The notes beneath the pieces are model-generated. The model worked only from the letters and a program-made list of their open reading frames with translations, did not search any database and was not told where the DNA came from. From an uncultured Bacteroidales bacterium (GTDB lineage: Bacteria > Bacteroidota > Bacteroidia > Bacteroidales > Paludibacteraceae), in assembly GCA_934725535.1 (NCBI GenBank), contig CAKVBV010000002.1, positions 15,174 to 79,173 of the forward strand: 64,000 nucleotides of DNA, in the 5' to 3' direction. Shown here piece by piece: positions 26,595 through 34,364 of this stretch. The translations under genes were made by a program, and so were the position numbers. Positions within the stretch are counted from its first letter, which is position 1. Each line of letters starts with the position of its first letter.

Positions 26595-26711
26595 TATATA
26601 TATATATATATTTCCGATAGGCTTTCTACGAGTGGATAGCGAGTGGATAGAGGTGAAATGTTTGGACGACGAAAGTTGCAATTCTTAATTCTAAATTTTT
26701 CATTCTTCATT
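26595..26711. repeat. Cluster of simple repeats before tRNA-Leu
   Basis: Contains a TA dinucleotide run (about 26595-26611), two 11-bp units GAGTGGATAGC and GAGTGGATAGA (26630-26651) and an ATTCTTAATTCTAAATTT stretch (26681-26711) like the one within queA. Confidence 0.7.
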
Positions 26712-26714
26712 AGA

Positions 26715-26746
26715 TTTGCGCATATCATTTATTTGTTGTACTTTTG
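26715..26746 (+). promoter_or_regulatory. Promoter for tRNA-Leu
   Basis: TTTG (26715-26718), 20 bp, TACTTTTG (26739-26746), 10 bases before the tRNA. Confidence 0.85.
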
Positions 26747-26756
26747 CGGACGATTT

Positions 26757-26838
26757 GCGGCATTGGCGGAATTGGTAGACGCGCCAGACTTAGGATCTGG
26801 TTCTTTACGGAGTGAAGGTTCGAGTCCTTTATGCCGCA
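26757..26838 (+). tRNA. tRNA-Leu (anticodon UAG)
   Basis: The acceptor stem GCGGCAT pairs with ATGCCGC (26831-26837), followed by the discriminator base A at 26838. The anticodon arm is CCAGACTTAGGATCTGG with TAG in the loop, there is a long variable arm as in class II tRNAs, and the T arm has GGTTCGAGTCC. CCA is not encoded. Total 82 bases. Confidence 0.95.
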
Positions 26839-26860
26839 CTTGGGAGACAACGTATGGGAG

Positions 26861-26879
26861 ACAACGCGGCTCGCGTCGT
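26861..26879. repeat. 19-bp palindrome, variant copy after tRNA-Leu
   Basis: ACAACGCG-GCT-CGCGTCGT, one base off the consensus ACGACGCG-GCT-CGCGTCGT, preceded by GGGAGACAACG twice. It may end the tRNA transcript. Confidence 0.7.
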
Positions 26880-26914
26880 TATAGGAAAAAAGTGCAAAAT
26901 TAAAACCTTGGATT

Positions 26915-27451
26915 ATGAACAAGATACGTAAAACATCGCTTTTCTTTTTTATGATAGGGATTATTGCGTGTGCAATGACAGGTTGTTTGGACAATATCCA
27001 ATCCGACTATACCCCGCGCATTTTGATGTCTGACTTATATATCAATCCTTATTACATCAATGATACGGTGTTGCATGCACAGGACACGATGCATATCCGC
27101 TACAACACCAAGAGCGAAAAGTACCTGTCAGATACTATGTTGTTGGGCGATACGGTGATGTTTGGTGTGGCTTTTGACGCACAAGGCAACAACCTTGTAT
27201 CCACTCAGATTGAATGGGACACCACCAACGTACAGGCTTGGTTTGGCATAAACGATGCCATCAAAAAGGCATTGTCAGACACTACTAACCTCCATAGTGG
27301 CAATCTGTCGTATGTCCCGGGATATGGTGTGGCATCATTCCCCGTGTATCTGGTGCCTAAGAAAGCAGGTTCGCACACCATCAAACTGACGGTAGCGACT
27401 GACTCCAAGTACTCTCCTGTATCAGAGTCGTTTGATTTGGTAGTGGAGTAG
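26915..27451 (+). CDS. Lipoprotein, unknown function
   Basis: A 178-residue protein with a lipobox (CAMTGC, lipid Cys at about residue 24) after a basic, hydrophobic leader. The mature part is beta-rich with repeated short strands (DTVLHAQDTMHIRYN, GVASFPVYLVPKKAGSHTIKLTV), consistent with an Ig-like fold, but no family is recognised. The radical SAM gene begins three bases after its stop, so the two are co-expressed. A shared role is possible but not shown. Confidence 0.7.
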   Translation: MNKIRKTSLFFFMIGIIACAMTGCLDNIQSDYTPRILMSDLYINPYYINDTVLHAQDTMHIRYNTKSEKYLSDTMLLGDTVMFGVAFDAQGNNLVSTQIEWDTTNVQAWFGINDAIKKALSDTTNLHSGNLSYVPGYGVASFPVYLVPKKAGSHTIKLTVATDSKYSPVSESFDLVVE

Positions 27452-27454
27452 AGT

Positions 27455-28363
27455 ATGCTTAACCACTACCTATATCTTGCCCAATGGTTCCTGCGTGCAC
27501 GCTTCTTCGGGCGTAAGGCACCTTTGCAGACAGTGCTGTTTATCACTGACAAGTGCAACCTCCGCTGCAAGCATTGCTCTGTATATGGTAGTGCGGGGTA
27601 CAGGCAACGTTCTTTCGCAGACATTGTGAGTGATATGCACTATGCGTATGCACAAGGGTCGCGCTTTATTGATTTGGAGGGTGGAGAGCCTACATTATGG
27701 AAAGAAAACGGCCTTACTATCAATGATATTATTGCAGAGGCAAAGCGGATAGGGTTCTTCTCTATCACGGTTACTACCAATGCTCAGCAGGACTTCTCGT
27801 GGATACACCCGCATAGTATTTGGGTAAGTATGGACGGGGTGGGCAAGTACCACGACAGCATACGCGGGGAGGGTACCTTTGCACGTCTCGAAGAGAATAT
27901 ACACCGTTCAGGGCAGAAGCATATCTGTGTGAATATGGTGGTCAATACGCTCAACTATGAGTCGCTGCCTGCCGCTATGGAGTATGTGAAGAACAACCCG
28001 GACATCGAACAGATAAGTATCAACTTTCATACACCTTACCCTGGTACCGAGTACCTGATGCTACCACCCGAACAGAAAGCCGCCATCATAGACAGCGTGA
28101 TAGCCTACAAGCATCGCGGGTACCCGATAATGAACAGTTACTCAGGACTGAAGAAGATGAAACTCAACGCCTTGGGCAAGATACGATTGGGCAAAGAGTG
28201 CTTCGTAACAGACTTTATCTATCCCGACGGCAAACGCAGCCTGTGTCTTGGATATGGTACAGACCAATGCCGTCAGTGCGGTTTCTGTATGGCAGGCGAG
28301 ATGGCATCGGTGTTCCATTTCTGCCCTGATACACTATTGAGCGGATTCAAGTTGAGGATGTGA
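27455..28363 (+). CDS. Radical SAM protein with C-terminal cysteine cluster
   Basis: The N-terminal motif LFITDKCNLRCKHCSVYG has the CxxxCxxC that holds the [4Fe-4S] cluster cleaving S-adenosylmethionine (Cys at about residues 34, 38 and 41). FIDLEGGEPTLW is the GGE motif binding the cofactor's amino group. After the TIM-barrel region, a second Cys group (CFVTD, CLGYGTDQCRQCGFC and a last Cys near residue 293) suggests an auxiliary iron-sulfur cluster. The upstream lipoprotein gene is coupled. The 3' end overlaps the convergent kinase gene by 30 bp. Substrate unknown. Confidence 0.85.
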   Translation: MLNHYLYLAQWFLRARFFGRKAPLQTVLFITDKCNLRCKHCSVYGSAGYRQRSFADIVSDMHYAYAQGSRFIDLEGGEPTLWKENGLTINDIIAEAKRIGFFSITVTTNAQQDFSWIHPHSIWVSMDGVGKYHDSIRGEGTFARLEENIHRSGQKHICVNMVVNTLNYESLPAAMEYVKNNPDIEQISINFHTPYPGTEYLMLPPEQKAAIIDSVIAYKHRGYPIMNSYSGLKKMKLNALGKIRLGKECFVTDFIYPDGKRSLCLGYGTDQCRQCGFCMAGEMASVFHFCPDTLLSGFKLRM

Positions 28364-29518
28364 TGCTTCATCCAAAGTTATCCTGAACGTGGTGCCGACA
28401 CCTACTTGTGACTGGCGGACAAAGAGTTTGCCATGGTGGAAGTCCTGAATAATACGGCGCGCAAGAGAAAGACCCAAACCCCAGCCACGTGTTTTGGTGG
28501 TATAACCCGGGCGGAAGATGGTATTATAATGCCGCCGCTCTATTCCTTTGCCTGTGTCTGTTACGTCAATATACAGTTTATGGGTATCTCGGGTAAGGGT
28601 GATAGTGATGTGTCCTTTGCCTTCCATACTGTCAATGGCATTCTTGCACAAATTCTCTATAACCCATTCAAACAGCGGCGGGCAGAGCAGTGCCTGCGTA
28701 TGCTCACAGCCCTCCGCCACTAATGTATATTCCACTTTGGCAGATGTGCGGGCACGCATATAGTCTATGGCGTGTGTGATTATCGGCAACACATCGGTTG
28801 GGGACAGTTCGGGTTGTGACCCTACTTTGGAGAAGCGTTCCGCTATAGTCTGCAAGCGATGTATATCCTCGTCCATCTGTGGGAGAAGCGGGTCATCAGG
28901 GTAACGTGCTTTGAGGAGTTCGTTCCAAGCATTGAGAGAAGATATCGGGGTACCTAACTGGTGAGCCGTCTCCTTGCTCAATCCTACCCACAGACTATTC
29001 TGCTCACTGCGTTGGGCAATCAGCAAGGTGATAACGGCAATGGCTATAAACGCCAATATGACCGAGAATTGGATAAACGGGAAATAGTACAGGTTGCGCA
29101 GAATGTTGGAGTCCTCAAAGTATATATATTGCACTATGTCGTTGGATATACGTACCTCTATAGGCTCCTGTGTCTCACGCAGATACTTGATTTTCTTTGC
29201 ATAGAAATCTTCCACATCGTGTTTGGGCTCCTGTACGTTGCGCGAGAGAAGCAGGTTGTAGTCTGCATCCACCATATATACGGGTATAGTGGTATTGCCC
29301 TCCATCACACGGAGAAGGAAATCGATATTGTCATCTTCATCTGCAAGGATAAACTGCCTCGTAGCCTCTGCCCATAGTTCTATCTTCTTGTGCTCCTCCT
29401 CTGCCAGTTGGTGAGCGATATAATTGCTATACAGCACACTCACCACCACAATGATGAGTATCAATGCCAAGACAACAACGCTGATATGATTCAAACTGAC
29501 CCGTCTCACCTGCTGCAA
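28334..29518 (-). CDS. Membrane sensor histidine kinase
   Basis: Autophosphorylating kinase of a two-component system. Two membrane helices (about 12-32 and 148-168) flank a periplasmic sensor region of roughly 115 residues with no family I can name. The cytoplasmic part has the H-box KETAHQLGTPISSL (His186), the N-box CKNAIDSM, then DVTDTGKGI and GWGLGLSLARRI for ATP binding. No response regulator is next to it, so the partner is encoded elsewhere. The gene end overlaps the radical SAM gene tail to tail. Confidence 0.9.
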   Translation of the reverse strand: MQQVRRVSLNHISVVVLALILIIVVVSVLYSNYIAHQLAEEEHKKIELWAEATRQFILADEDDNIDFLLRVMEGNTTIPVYMVDADYNLLLSRNVQEPKHDVEDFYAKKIKYLRETQEPIEVRISNDIVQYIYFEDSNILRNLYYFPFIQFSVILAFIAIAVITLLIAQRSEQNSLWVGLSKETAHQLGTPISSLNAWNELLKARYPDDPLLPQMDEDIHRLQTIAERFSKVGSQPELSPTDVLPIITHAIDYMRARTSAKVEYTLVAEGCEHTQALLCPPLFEWVIENLCKNAIDSMEGKGHITITLTRDTHKLYIDVTDTGKGIERRHYNTIFRPGYTTKTRGWGLGLSLARRIIQDFHHGKLFVRQSQVGVGTTFRITLDEASHPQLESAQ

Positions 29519-29637
29519 TAAGTAACGGCTACAAAATTACAAAGAAAAGCGTATATATGCAAGTCCTATGCCCGGGGAAAGCATAAAAGTTATGCACCTC
29601 CGGCAAAAACAGTATCGATTCATATTACAAGACTCAA

Positions 29638-29672
29638 AAGGAGACTGCCTGAATGTGCCAGACAGTCTCCTT
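29638..29672. terminator. Terminator hairpin after the T9SS-type secreted gene
   Basis: AAGGAGACTGCCTG pairs with CAGACAGTCTCCTT (one mismatch). It lies downstream of the leftward gene ending at 29822. The rest of 29519-29821 holds nothing recognisable. Confidence 0.7.
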
Positions 29673-29821
29673 GGACAAAATATAAACTACGGGGAACTTC
29701 TATAACAATCCCCAACAAATGATTATACGGTTTAGGTTATTTCCATACAAACCTGCCTTTTCAGGCAACAGATACCCAATTTCAGGTATGCACACCCTTA
29801 TTTACAGGGATGGCGAAACTT

Positions 29822-31459
29822 TCACAGCATCTGTCCTAACGCATTGAACCATTGTTCTCCGCGACGGATATAGAGTTGCCCGTTGACAATCACCTTCTGT
29901 GCCTTGGTGCCGTTGTCCTGTGCTTCTATCAGCGGGGTATTCTCGGTTGCCGTGGACTTGGAGAACAGGGTCTGCATAGCAACCAAGCCTTTGAATTGCT
30001 TGTTGGCAGAGGTGAAGGATTGCGAGTCGTCCGCCACGAAACTGAGCGTCGCCTTTGTGCGGAAGGTGTAAACCAAGTTGTTGCCTGCAATAGAGGCACC
30101 AAAGATTGCCTCCATGGCAGAGGCTTTAATCAGCGGGTATGTGGCACCCATATTCAAATCCGTGTCATACGCCTGCAAGAAGATACGTGCTTGTCCTACG
30201 GGTTGTCCCCAATCGTAGTAGTATTGGTAGAGGCTGTCTCCGCGAGTGAGCAAGCATTGTGCCGTAGCGATACCTGCATTGGTGCCGATTTGTATGCCCT
30301 TCACGCACTTGCCGGCTGCGATGTCCACTTTGAGGAGAAAGGCATTGTTGGTGCCGGTGTTCGTCAGTTGTCCTGCATCGGTTTTGATACCTCCCATGAA
30401 GAAGCCCGACAAGTAGGCGTTATCCTCCACGACTGCCATACTGTTGAGGCTGAACGAGTTCTTACTATTCTCTTTGGTGCCTTCTATCAAGGTCAGTTTC
30501 TCGCACTGCAAGTCGGAGGTAAGGACTGCGAACAGGGCACTATTCGTGGTGGTCATTGCCACGGATTGTGTGCCGAGGGTTACACCGGCACCTTCAGTGG
30601 CTTTTCCGACACTGGTCGCCAAGTACAACTTGTTGTTTTCGCAGGTCAGGCTTGCCGACGAACTATTGACCTGTACCCCGCCCGTCTTGATGTAGGACAG
30701 CATACGGAAGTCTTTGTCGAACTTGACGATAACCAGACTGCCCAGCACCTTGCCTTCTTTATCAAGTACTTCGGACTTGATGGTGTCGTTGCCTATAACC
30801 AAGCCCGGGTTGAGTACAGCCAAGAGGTAATAGTTAGTGCCGTCGGTCTTGAGGTCGCAGAACGTCATCGAAGCCGAAGCGGCATCGGCTGTGTATATCT
30901 TCGCCAAGAGTGTGGGTTCGCCTGCGGCAGAGTAACGAATAATGGCACCATACTTCTTGGAAACCGCAGCATTATAGGTCTCCTCCCATACCAAACCGGT
31001 GCCGTTGGTGCCCGTGAACTGCATGACTTTGTTGTCGCCGAGTTTGTTCTTGTCGGCGTGCTTGCCGGACACAGCCAACAGCAGTCCGCCATCGTCGGTA
31101 GGCAGCCCCGTGTAGGTGTTGTCGAAATTACCGCGGTTGCTGACGCTCGTCCAGAGGGGATTGAAGTCTTTGTCGGTCTTGGCAATGATGAAATTGGTGT
31201 TGGATTGGCTCATATTCGCCTCGAAAGGACATGTGGCAAACTCCTGCCCGAAGAGGGTCAGCGTAGGGGCGTCGCCCACGGAACTGCCCTGACCGATGAT
31301 GAATACCTCGCCGTCCTGATTGCTGAGGGCTTGGCGAATGCTGGTATTGCCTGTGGAGACAGTGGTGCCTCCGTACTCCAAAGCCGTCCAGCCGACCAAC
31401 TGAGCGGACATGGTCGCACTCGCGAGGAGTGCTGCTGCAAAAAGTAAACTCTTTTTCAT
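29822..31459 (-). CDS. Large secreted beta-rich protein with short C-terminal motif
   Basis: The chosen start MKKSLLFAAALLASATMSAQ at 31459 gives a clean signal peptide; 14 more in-frame codons upstream are probably untranslated. The 545-residue protein has repeated short strands ending in FDKDF or TDKDF motifs, reminiscent of beta-propeller blades. The final residues, NGQLYIRRGEQWFNALGQ, belong to a C-terminal motif also found at 55508 and, more loosely, at 34365. This may be a sorting signal for type IX secretion. It has its own promoter and terminator. Function unknown. Confidence 0.75.
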   Translation of the reverse strand: MKKSLLFAAALLASATMSAQLVGWTALEYGGTTVSTGNTSIRQALSNQDGEVFIIGQGSSVGDAPTLTLFGQEFATCPFEANMSQSNTNFIIAKTDKDFNPLWTSVSNRGNFDNTYTGLPTDDGGLLLAVSGKHADKNKLGDNKVMQFTGTNGTGLVWEETYNAAVSKKYGAIIRYSAAGEPTLLAKIYTADAASASMTFCDLKTDGTNYYLLAVLNPGLVIGNDTIKSEVLDKEGKVLGSLVIVKFDKDFRMLSYIKTGGVQVNSSSASLTCENNKLYLATSVGKATEGAGVTLGTQSVAMTTTNSALFAVLTSDLQCEKLTLIEGTKENSKNSFSLNSMAVVEDNAYLSGFFMGGIKTDAGQLTNTGTNNAFLLKVDIAAGKCVKGIQIGTNAGIATAQCLLTRGDSLYQYYYDWGQPVGQARIFLQAYDTDLNMGATYPLIKASAMEAIFGASIAGNNLVYTFRTKATLSFVADDSQSFTSANKQFKGLVAMQTLFSKSTATENTPLIEAQDNGTKAQKVIVNGQLYIRRGEQWFNALGQML

Positions 31460-31498
31460 ATTCGTAGTTTTTAAGTTTATATTGTTCGTTTTCGGGTG

Positions 31499-31530
31499 CA
31501 AAATTACTGCCGTTTGTCCGCTACGACAAT
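31499..31530 (-). promoter_or_regulatory. Promoter for the secreted gene ending at 29822
   Basis: Minus strand ATTG (31527-31530), 20 bp, TAATTTTG (31499-31506). Leader of about 35 bases. Confidence 0.6.
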
Positions 31531-31584
31531 CCTCAAAAACAGGGAATTTCGTTGTAAGGGTATCCCAAGAAGTGGGTATGCTGT

Positions 31585-31664
31585 CGATATTGACGGCTTA
31601 ATCACATACTAATCTCATACTAATCACATACTAATCACATACTAATATCATAGTCTTAACCCGA
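31585..31664. repeat. Dispersed repeat D, copy 2, with five 11-bp tandem units
   Basis: Units at 31600-31654: AATCACATACT, AATCTCATACT, AATCACATACT twice, AATATCATAGT, between CGATATTGACGGCTT and CTTAACCCGA. Compared with copy 1, the variants in units 2 and 5 are exchanged. Confidence 0.85.
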
Positions 31665-31692
31665 GACTCCCCCAACCCCCTCAGAGAGGAGG
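31664..31692. repeat. C-rich repeat, intergenic copy
   Basis: GACTCCCCCAACCCCC followed by TCAGAGAGGAGG, the same type as the sequence in queA (686-714). Confidence 0.6.
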
Positions 31693-31737
31693 CTCAATAA
31701 TACGTATCACCTTAATAAGTACAGTATCGGCAATTTG

Positions 31738-31756
31738 ACGACGCGAGCCGCGTCGT
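31738..31756. repeat. 19-bp palindrome, perfect copy
   Basis: ACGACGCG-AGC-CGCGTCGT followed by CCCCCA, 40 bp upstream of the ncRNA promoter. Confidence 0.8.
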
Positions 31757-31796
31757 CCCCCAAGTGCGCAGCAGCCTATGTCCAAAGAACTTTTTA

Positions 31797-31828
31797 TTTG
31801 CGTAAATCGGACAAAAGCAGTACTTTTG
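31797..31828 (+). promoter_or_regulatory. Promoter for the rod-shaped RNA
   Basis: TTTG (31797-31800), exactly 20 bp, TACTTTTG (31821-31828). No reading frame follows within 490 bases. Confidence 0.85.
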
Positions 31829-31834
31829 CAACCG

Positions 31835-32120
31835 TAAACATAAAAGGCGTTTATTGACGCTCTGTTCCGGCGGATTGGAATCTCGCAAGTTCTATTAACA
31901 AGCCGAACAAAGCAACGATAGATGTCCTCGTGGTATGAGTATATCTCTCGTATATGCTACATAGCGAGTACAAGTTGTGTACTTGTGACTTTGTGTTGTA
32001 GTATGTAAGAGAGCAGTATATGCTTGTATGGGCGTGGGCTTCGCGTTGTCAGTTCTCTTGTTAAGGGCAATGCGAGAGCCTCAATCCGTGGAACGACAAT
32101 AGTCGATTTCCACGCTTTTT
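31835..32120 (+). ncRNA. Probable structured non-coding RNA, long rod with own promoter and terminator (possibly 6S-like)
   Basis: The 5' and 3' halves pair in order: CGGATTG (31871) with CAATCCG (32082), TCTCGCA (31881) with TGCGAGA (32071), TTAACAAG (31895) with CTTGTTAA (32057), CAACG (31913) with CGTTG (32044), CTCTC (31945) with GAGAG (32009), GCTACA (31956) with TGTAGT (31997), and ACAAGT (31970) with ACTTGT (31981) at the tip. The helix is broken by internal loops, the largest near 31918-31936. A terminator CGTGGAA..CGAC-AATA-GTCG..TTCCACG plus TTTTT ends it (32087-32120). A long, interrupted rod is the shape of 6S RNA and of Bacteroidales 6S candidates, but I see no diagnostic sequence. 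RNase P, tmRNA and SRP signatures are absent. Confidence 0.65.
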
Positions 32121-32324
32121 GTGTTTGTACCTACCGGAGTATAAACATAAAATGACAAGCCTATGACATAGTACCCTACTATCGTGTGCATACCTTGAAA
32201 AACAGGGGATGGAAAGATTGCCGTAATCCGTCTTTGTATGCACGCCTTTCACCATTCGGCACATATATGGAGTATTGCGAAAAGCCATGAACAAGTGAGT
32301 AGCAAACAAATACACAACTATAAA

Positions 32325-33215
32325 ATGAAAACAATAAAATTATTAGCAATTCTTTGCTTATCTATCGTATGCAGCCACTCGTATGCTGCACAAGTGGGAG
32401 ATATTATATTGGTAGATGGTTATCCCGCCATCGTTATATACACCAACGAAACAGGAGAGCATGGTTTAGTATGTTCTTCCAAAGCAATCAGCAACTTGGA
32501 ATTTGAGCAAATAGTTAAAGAGAAAATCAAGAAGGAAGATATGGGAGAGGAAGAGGCTAAAGAGGCTGCACTGACAGAGATAGGCAGACCTTTATTAGTA
32601 TATATGAACAGAGACGATAAACAAGTGAGAAAAAACACTGAAGCATTAAGCGCATCTAACTCTATTTACGGGAAAGAGAATGCTGAACAGATATTAGCAT
32701 ATTGTGAAACCAACGACATTGATATGGCAGCCTATTTTCCAGAACAATACTGGGCAACCCAATTAGGAGAAGGCTGGTTCATTCCCGGAGTGTACGAATT
32801 AGAACTGTATGCCAAATTCCTAACCAATGGTCGTGAACTTGGTAAGAAAGGAAAACTGACAGGTAAAGCATACTCAGAATTTTTGATTAGAAATAGTGCT
32901 ATATGTGGCAAAGTTGTGGGAGATTATGGAACATCGTTCAATCTTCCATACAGGGCGATGTCCTCAACACTCGTTAATAGTACATGGGGGAAAGATAAAG
33001 CAAACAAAAAACTAATAGGAAAGGTACCTGCATCTGCGTATGGTGGAGGTACTCTTCTTCAGTTAATGACAATGGTTGTTGATGCATCTGTCCGTGCCGC
33101 TCATAAATCTGAATTTTTGAGTTTATATCTACTTGGTGGCATTGGTTTTCAGTTCAAGTTTGTAACAAATCAAGTAGATAATGATGGAAATGTCATTGCA
33201 GTCAAAGAATTCTAA
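32325..33215 (+). CDS. Secreted protein of unknown function
   Basis: Start ATG at 32325 gives the signal peptide MKTIKLLAILCLSIVCSHSY; upstream in-frame codons overlap leader DNA and are not used. The mature protein begins AAQVGDIILVDGYPAIVIY, a short beta-rich opening found in other Bacteroidales secreted proteins, followed by a charged helical stretch and a C-terminal part with LGEGWFIPGVYELELYAKFL and LLGGIGFQFKF. AT-rich codon use differs from the housekeeping genes. It is followed after 19 bases by a lipoprotein gene, so the two form a small envelope operon. Confidence 0.65.
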   Translation: MKTIKLLAILCLSIVCSHSYAAQVGDIILVDGYPAIVIYTNETGEHGLVCSSKAISNLEFEQIVKEKIKKEDMGEEEAKEAALTEIGRPLLVYMNRDDKQVRKNTEALSASNSIYGKENAEQILAYCETNDIDMAAYFPEQYWATQLGEGWFIPGVYELELYAKFLTNGRELGKKGKLTGKAYSEFLIRNSAICGKVVGDYGTSFNLPYRAMSSTLVNSTWGKDKANKKLIGKVPASAYGGGTLLQLMTMVVDASVRAAHKSEFLSLYLLGGIGFQFKFVTNQVDNDGNVIAVKEF

Positions 33216-33234
33216 TCATTCAAGTATTATCTTT

Positions 33235-33915
33235 ATGAAAACAACCAAGTTTTATTTCATTCTACTGCTTTGTGGAATAGCACTATTCACCTCCTGCTCA
33301 ACCGCTCTACAAGGAATACAAAGTATTCCGCGTCAGCAGCAACAATTCGGGAAAGAGAATATGGAGTTTATCGGCTTCAAGAACATAAGCCGCAACAATG
33401 TAATGCTTCGCGACTTCGGCACAGAGTTGGAGCGTAGTCATATCGCTATCAACAAGCAGAACTTCTATATGGGTATTTTCTCTTTGCAAGAGTTGGAGAC
33501 ATATAAATCCACTATGAGATACGTTACATTCGTAGATGTAATCAAACACTCGTACACAAAGAATGATATGATTGAGCATAAACCCGGCTTGGAGATAGTA
33601 GGCTGGGTGGTCGCCGGACTAACATGTTTTACGTTATTTCCTGTTTATCTCCCTATGATTTGTAGTGCAGGAGGCAATGCTTGCCAAATCAACCTCAATT
33701 GCGAATACCAATTATACGTGTATGATACCGTAAAGAAGGAGGTAGTATTGACTACGCCTATCGAAATCAAACAAAGTGATTTATATAGGGGACAATTTGG
33801 ACATAAAGAAACCGATAAGGCGGCTGTGAATGAGAGATATAAGAACATCCTGTTCAACACCTTGTTGGAGAACTATGCCAATGCGTATAACTTTGTGAAG
33901 AATATCAACGAATAG
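33235..33915 (+). CDS. Lipoprotein with one internal membrane-like segment, unknown function
   Basis: Start ATG at 33235 precedes KTTKFYFILLLCGIALFTSC, a lipoprotein signal with lipobox FTSC. The 226-residue protein contains a hydrophobic Cys-bearing stretch (about 120-145, VVAGLTCFTLFPVYLPMICS) and a C-terminal helical part. An earlier in-frame ATG lies in the preceding gene and is unlikely. It shares a transcript with the secreted protein upstream and ends at a strong terminator. No family recognised. Confidence 0.65.
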   Translation: MKTTKFYFILLLCGIALFTSCSTALQGIQSIPRQQQQFGKENMEFIGFKNISRNNVMLRDFGTELERSHIAINKQNFYMGIFSLQELETYKSTMRYVTFVDVIKHSYTKNDMIEHKPGLEIVGWVVAGLTCFTLFPVYLPMICSAGGNACQINLNCEYQLYVYDTVKKEVVLTTPIEIKQSDLYRGQFGHKETDKAAVNERYKNILFNTLLENYANAYNFVKNINE

Positions 33916-33949
33916 TAATCCCAATAGGATTTTCGACAAACACGACAAG

Positions 33950-33980
33950 AGGCTGTCTAACAAGTATCGTTGGGCAGCCT
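33950..33980 (+). terminator. Terminator of the GGCTGYCTAAC family
   Basis: AGGCTGTCTAAC-N7-GTTGGGCAGCCT forms a 12-bp stem with G-U pairs and is followed by TTGTTTG. Relatives lie at 39018 and 40357. Confidence 0.8.
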
Positions 33981-34109
33981 TTGTTTGCAGAATATGCAAA
34001 AAGGTCATTTCTCATAGCAACTGCATCAAAACAATAGCATACTTAGTATCATTCAAAAATATGTATGGCATTATGCTGTTTTCTAAATACTATTTACATC
34101 TAACGACGC

Positions 34110-34226
34110 GAGCCGATAAGGAGTTCTACTCAAGTTGCAGGGCTCGTTTTCGCTACGGCACTTCTGTATGACGACGCGAGCCGCGTCGTCCCCCAGCACA
34201 GCATAGTCATACGGTTTGTACCAAAC
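34110..34226. repeat. Dispersed repeat C, copy 2, with palindrome and an extra half-palindrome
   Basis: Matches 12214-12331. The perfect palindrome is at 34171-34189. A half copy ACGACGCGAGCC (34103-34114) runs into the left end of the element, so this copy seems to have joined or arisen at another palindrome. Confidence 0.8.
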
Positions 34227-34305
34227 CGACCGCGGACGAGGACGTCCGCGTCTCCGGAATGATACGCAATTTTGGTGCGGTTGCCCCGAATGAAGTTTAC
34301 AAAGA

Positions 34306-34337
34306 CTTGCAAGTTTGCAAGAAATGTTATATCTTTG
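34306..34337 (+). promoter_or_regulatory. Promoter for the secreted OB-fold protein gene
   Basis: CTTG (34306-34309), 20 bp, TATCTTTG (34330-34337). Confidence 0.6.
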
Positions 34338-34364
34338 CAAGCAGAAATCAAAGGTAATACGATT

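Noticed and set aside
29852..31447. Open frame of 531 codons on the plus strand
   Set aside because: It is the exact antisense of the secreted protein gene on the minus strand, which has a signal peptide, promoter and terminator; the plus frame has no recognisable protein features.
31835..32120. RNase P RNA, tmRNA or SRP RNA
   Set aside because: None of the conserved sequence landmarks of those RNAs are present.
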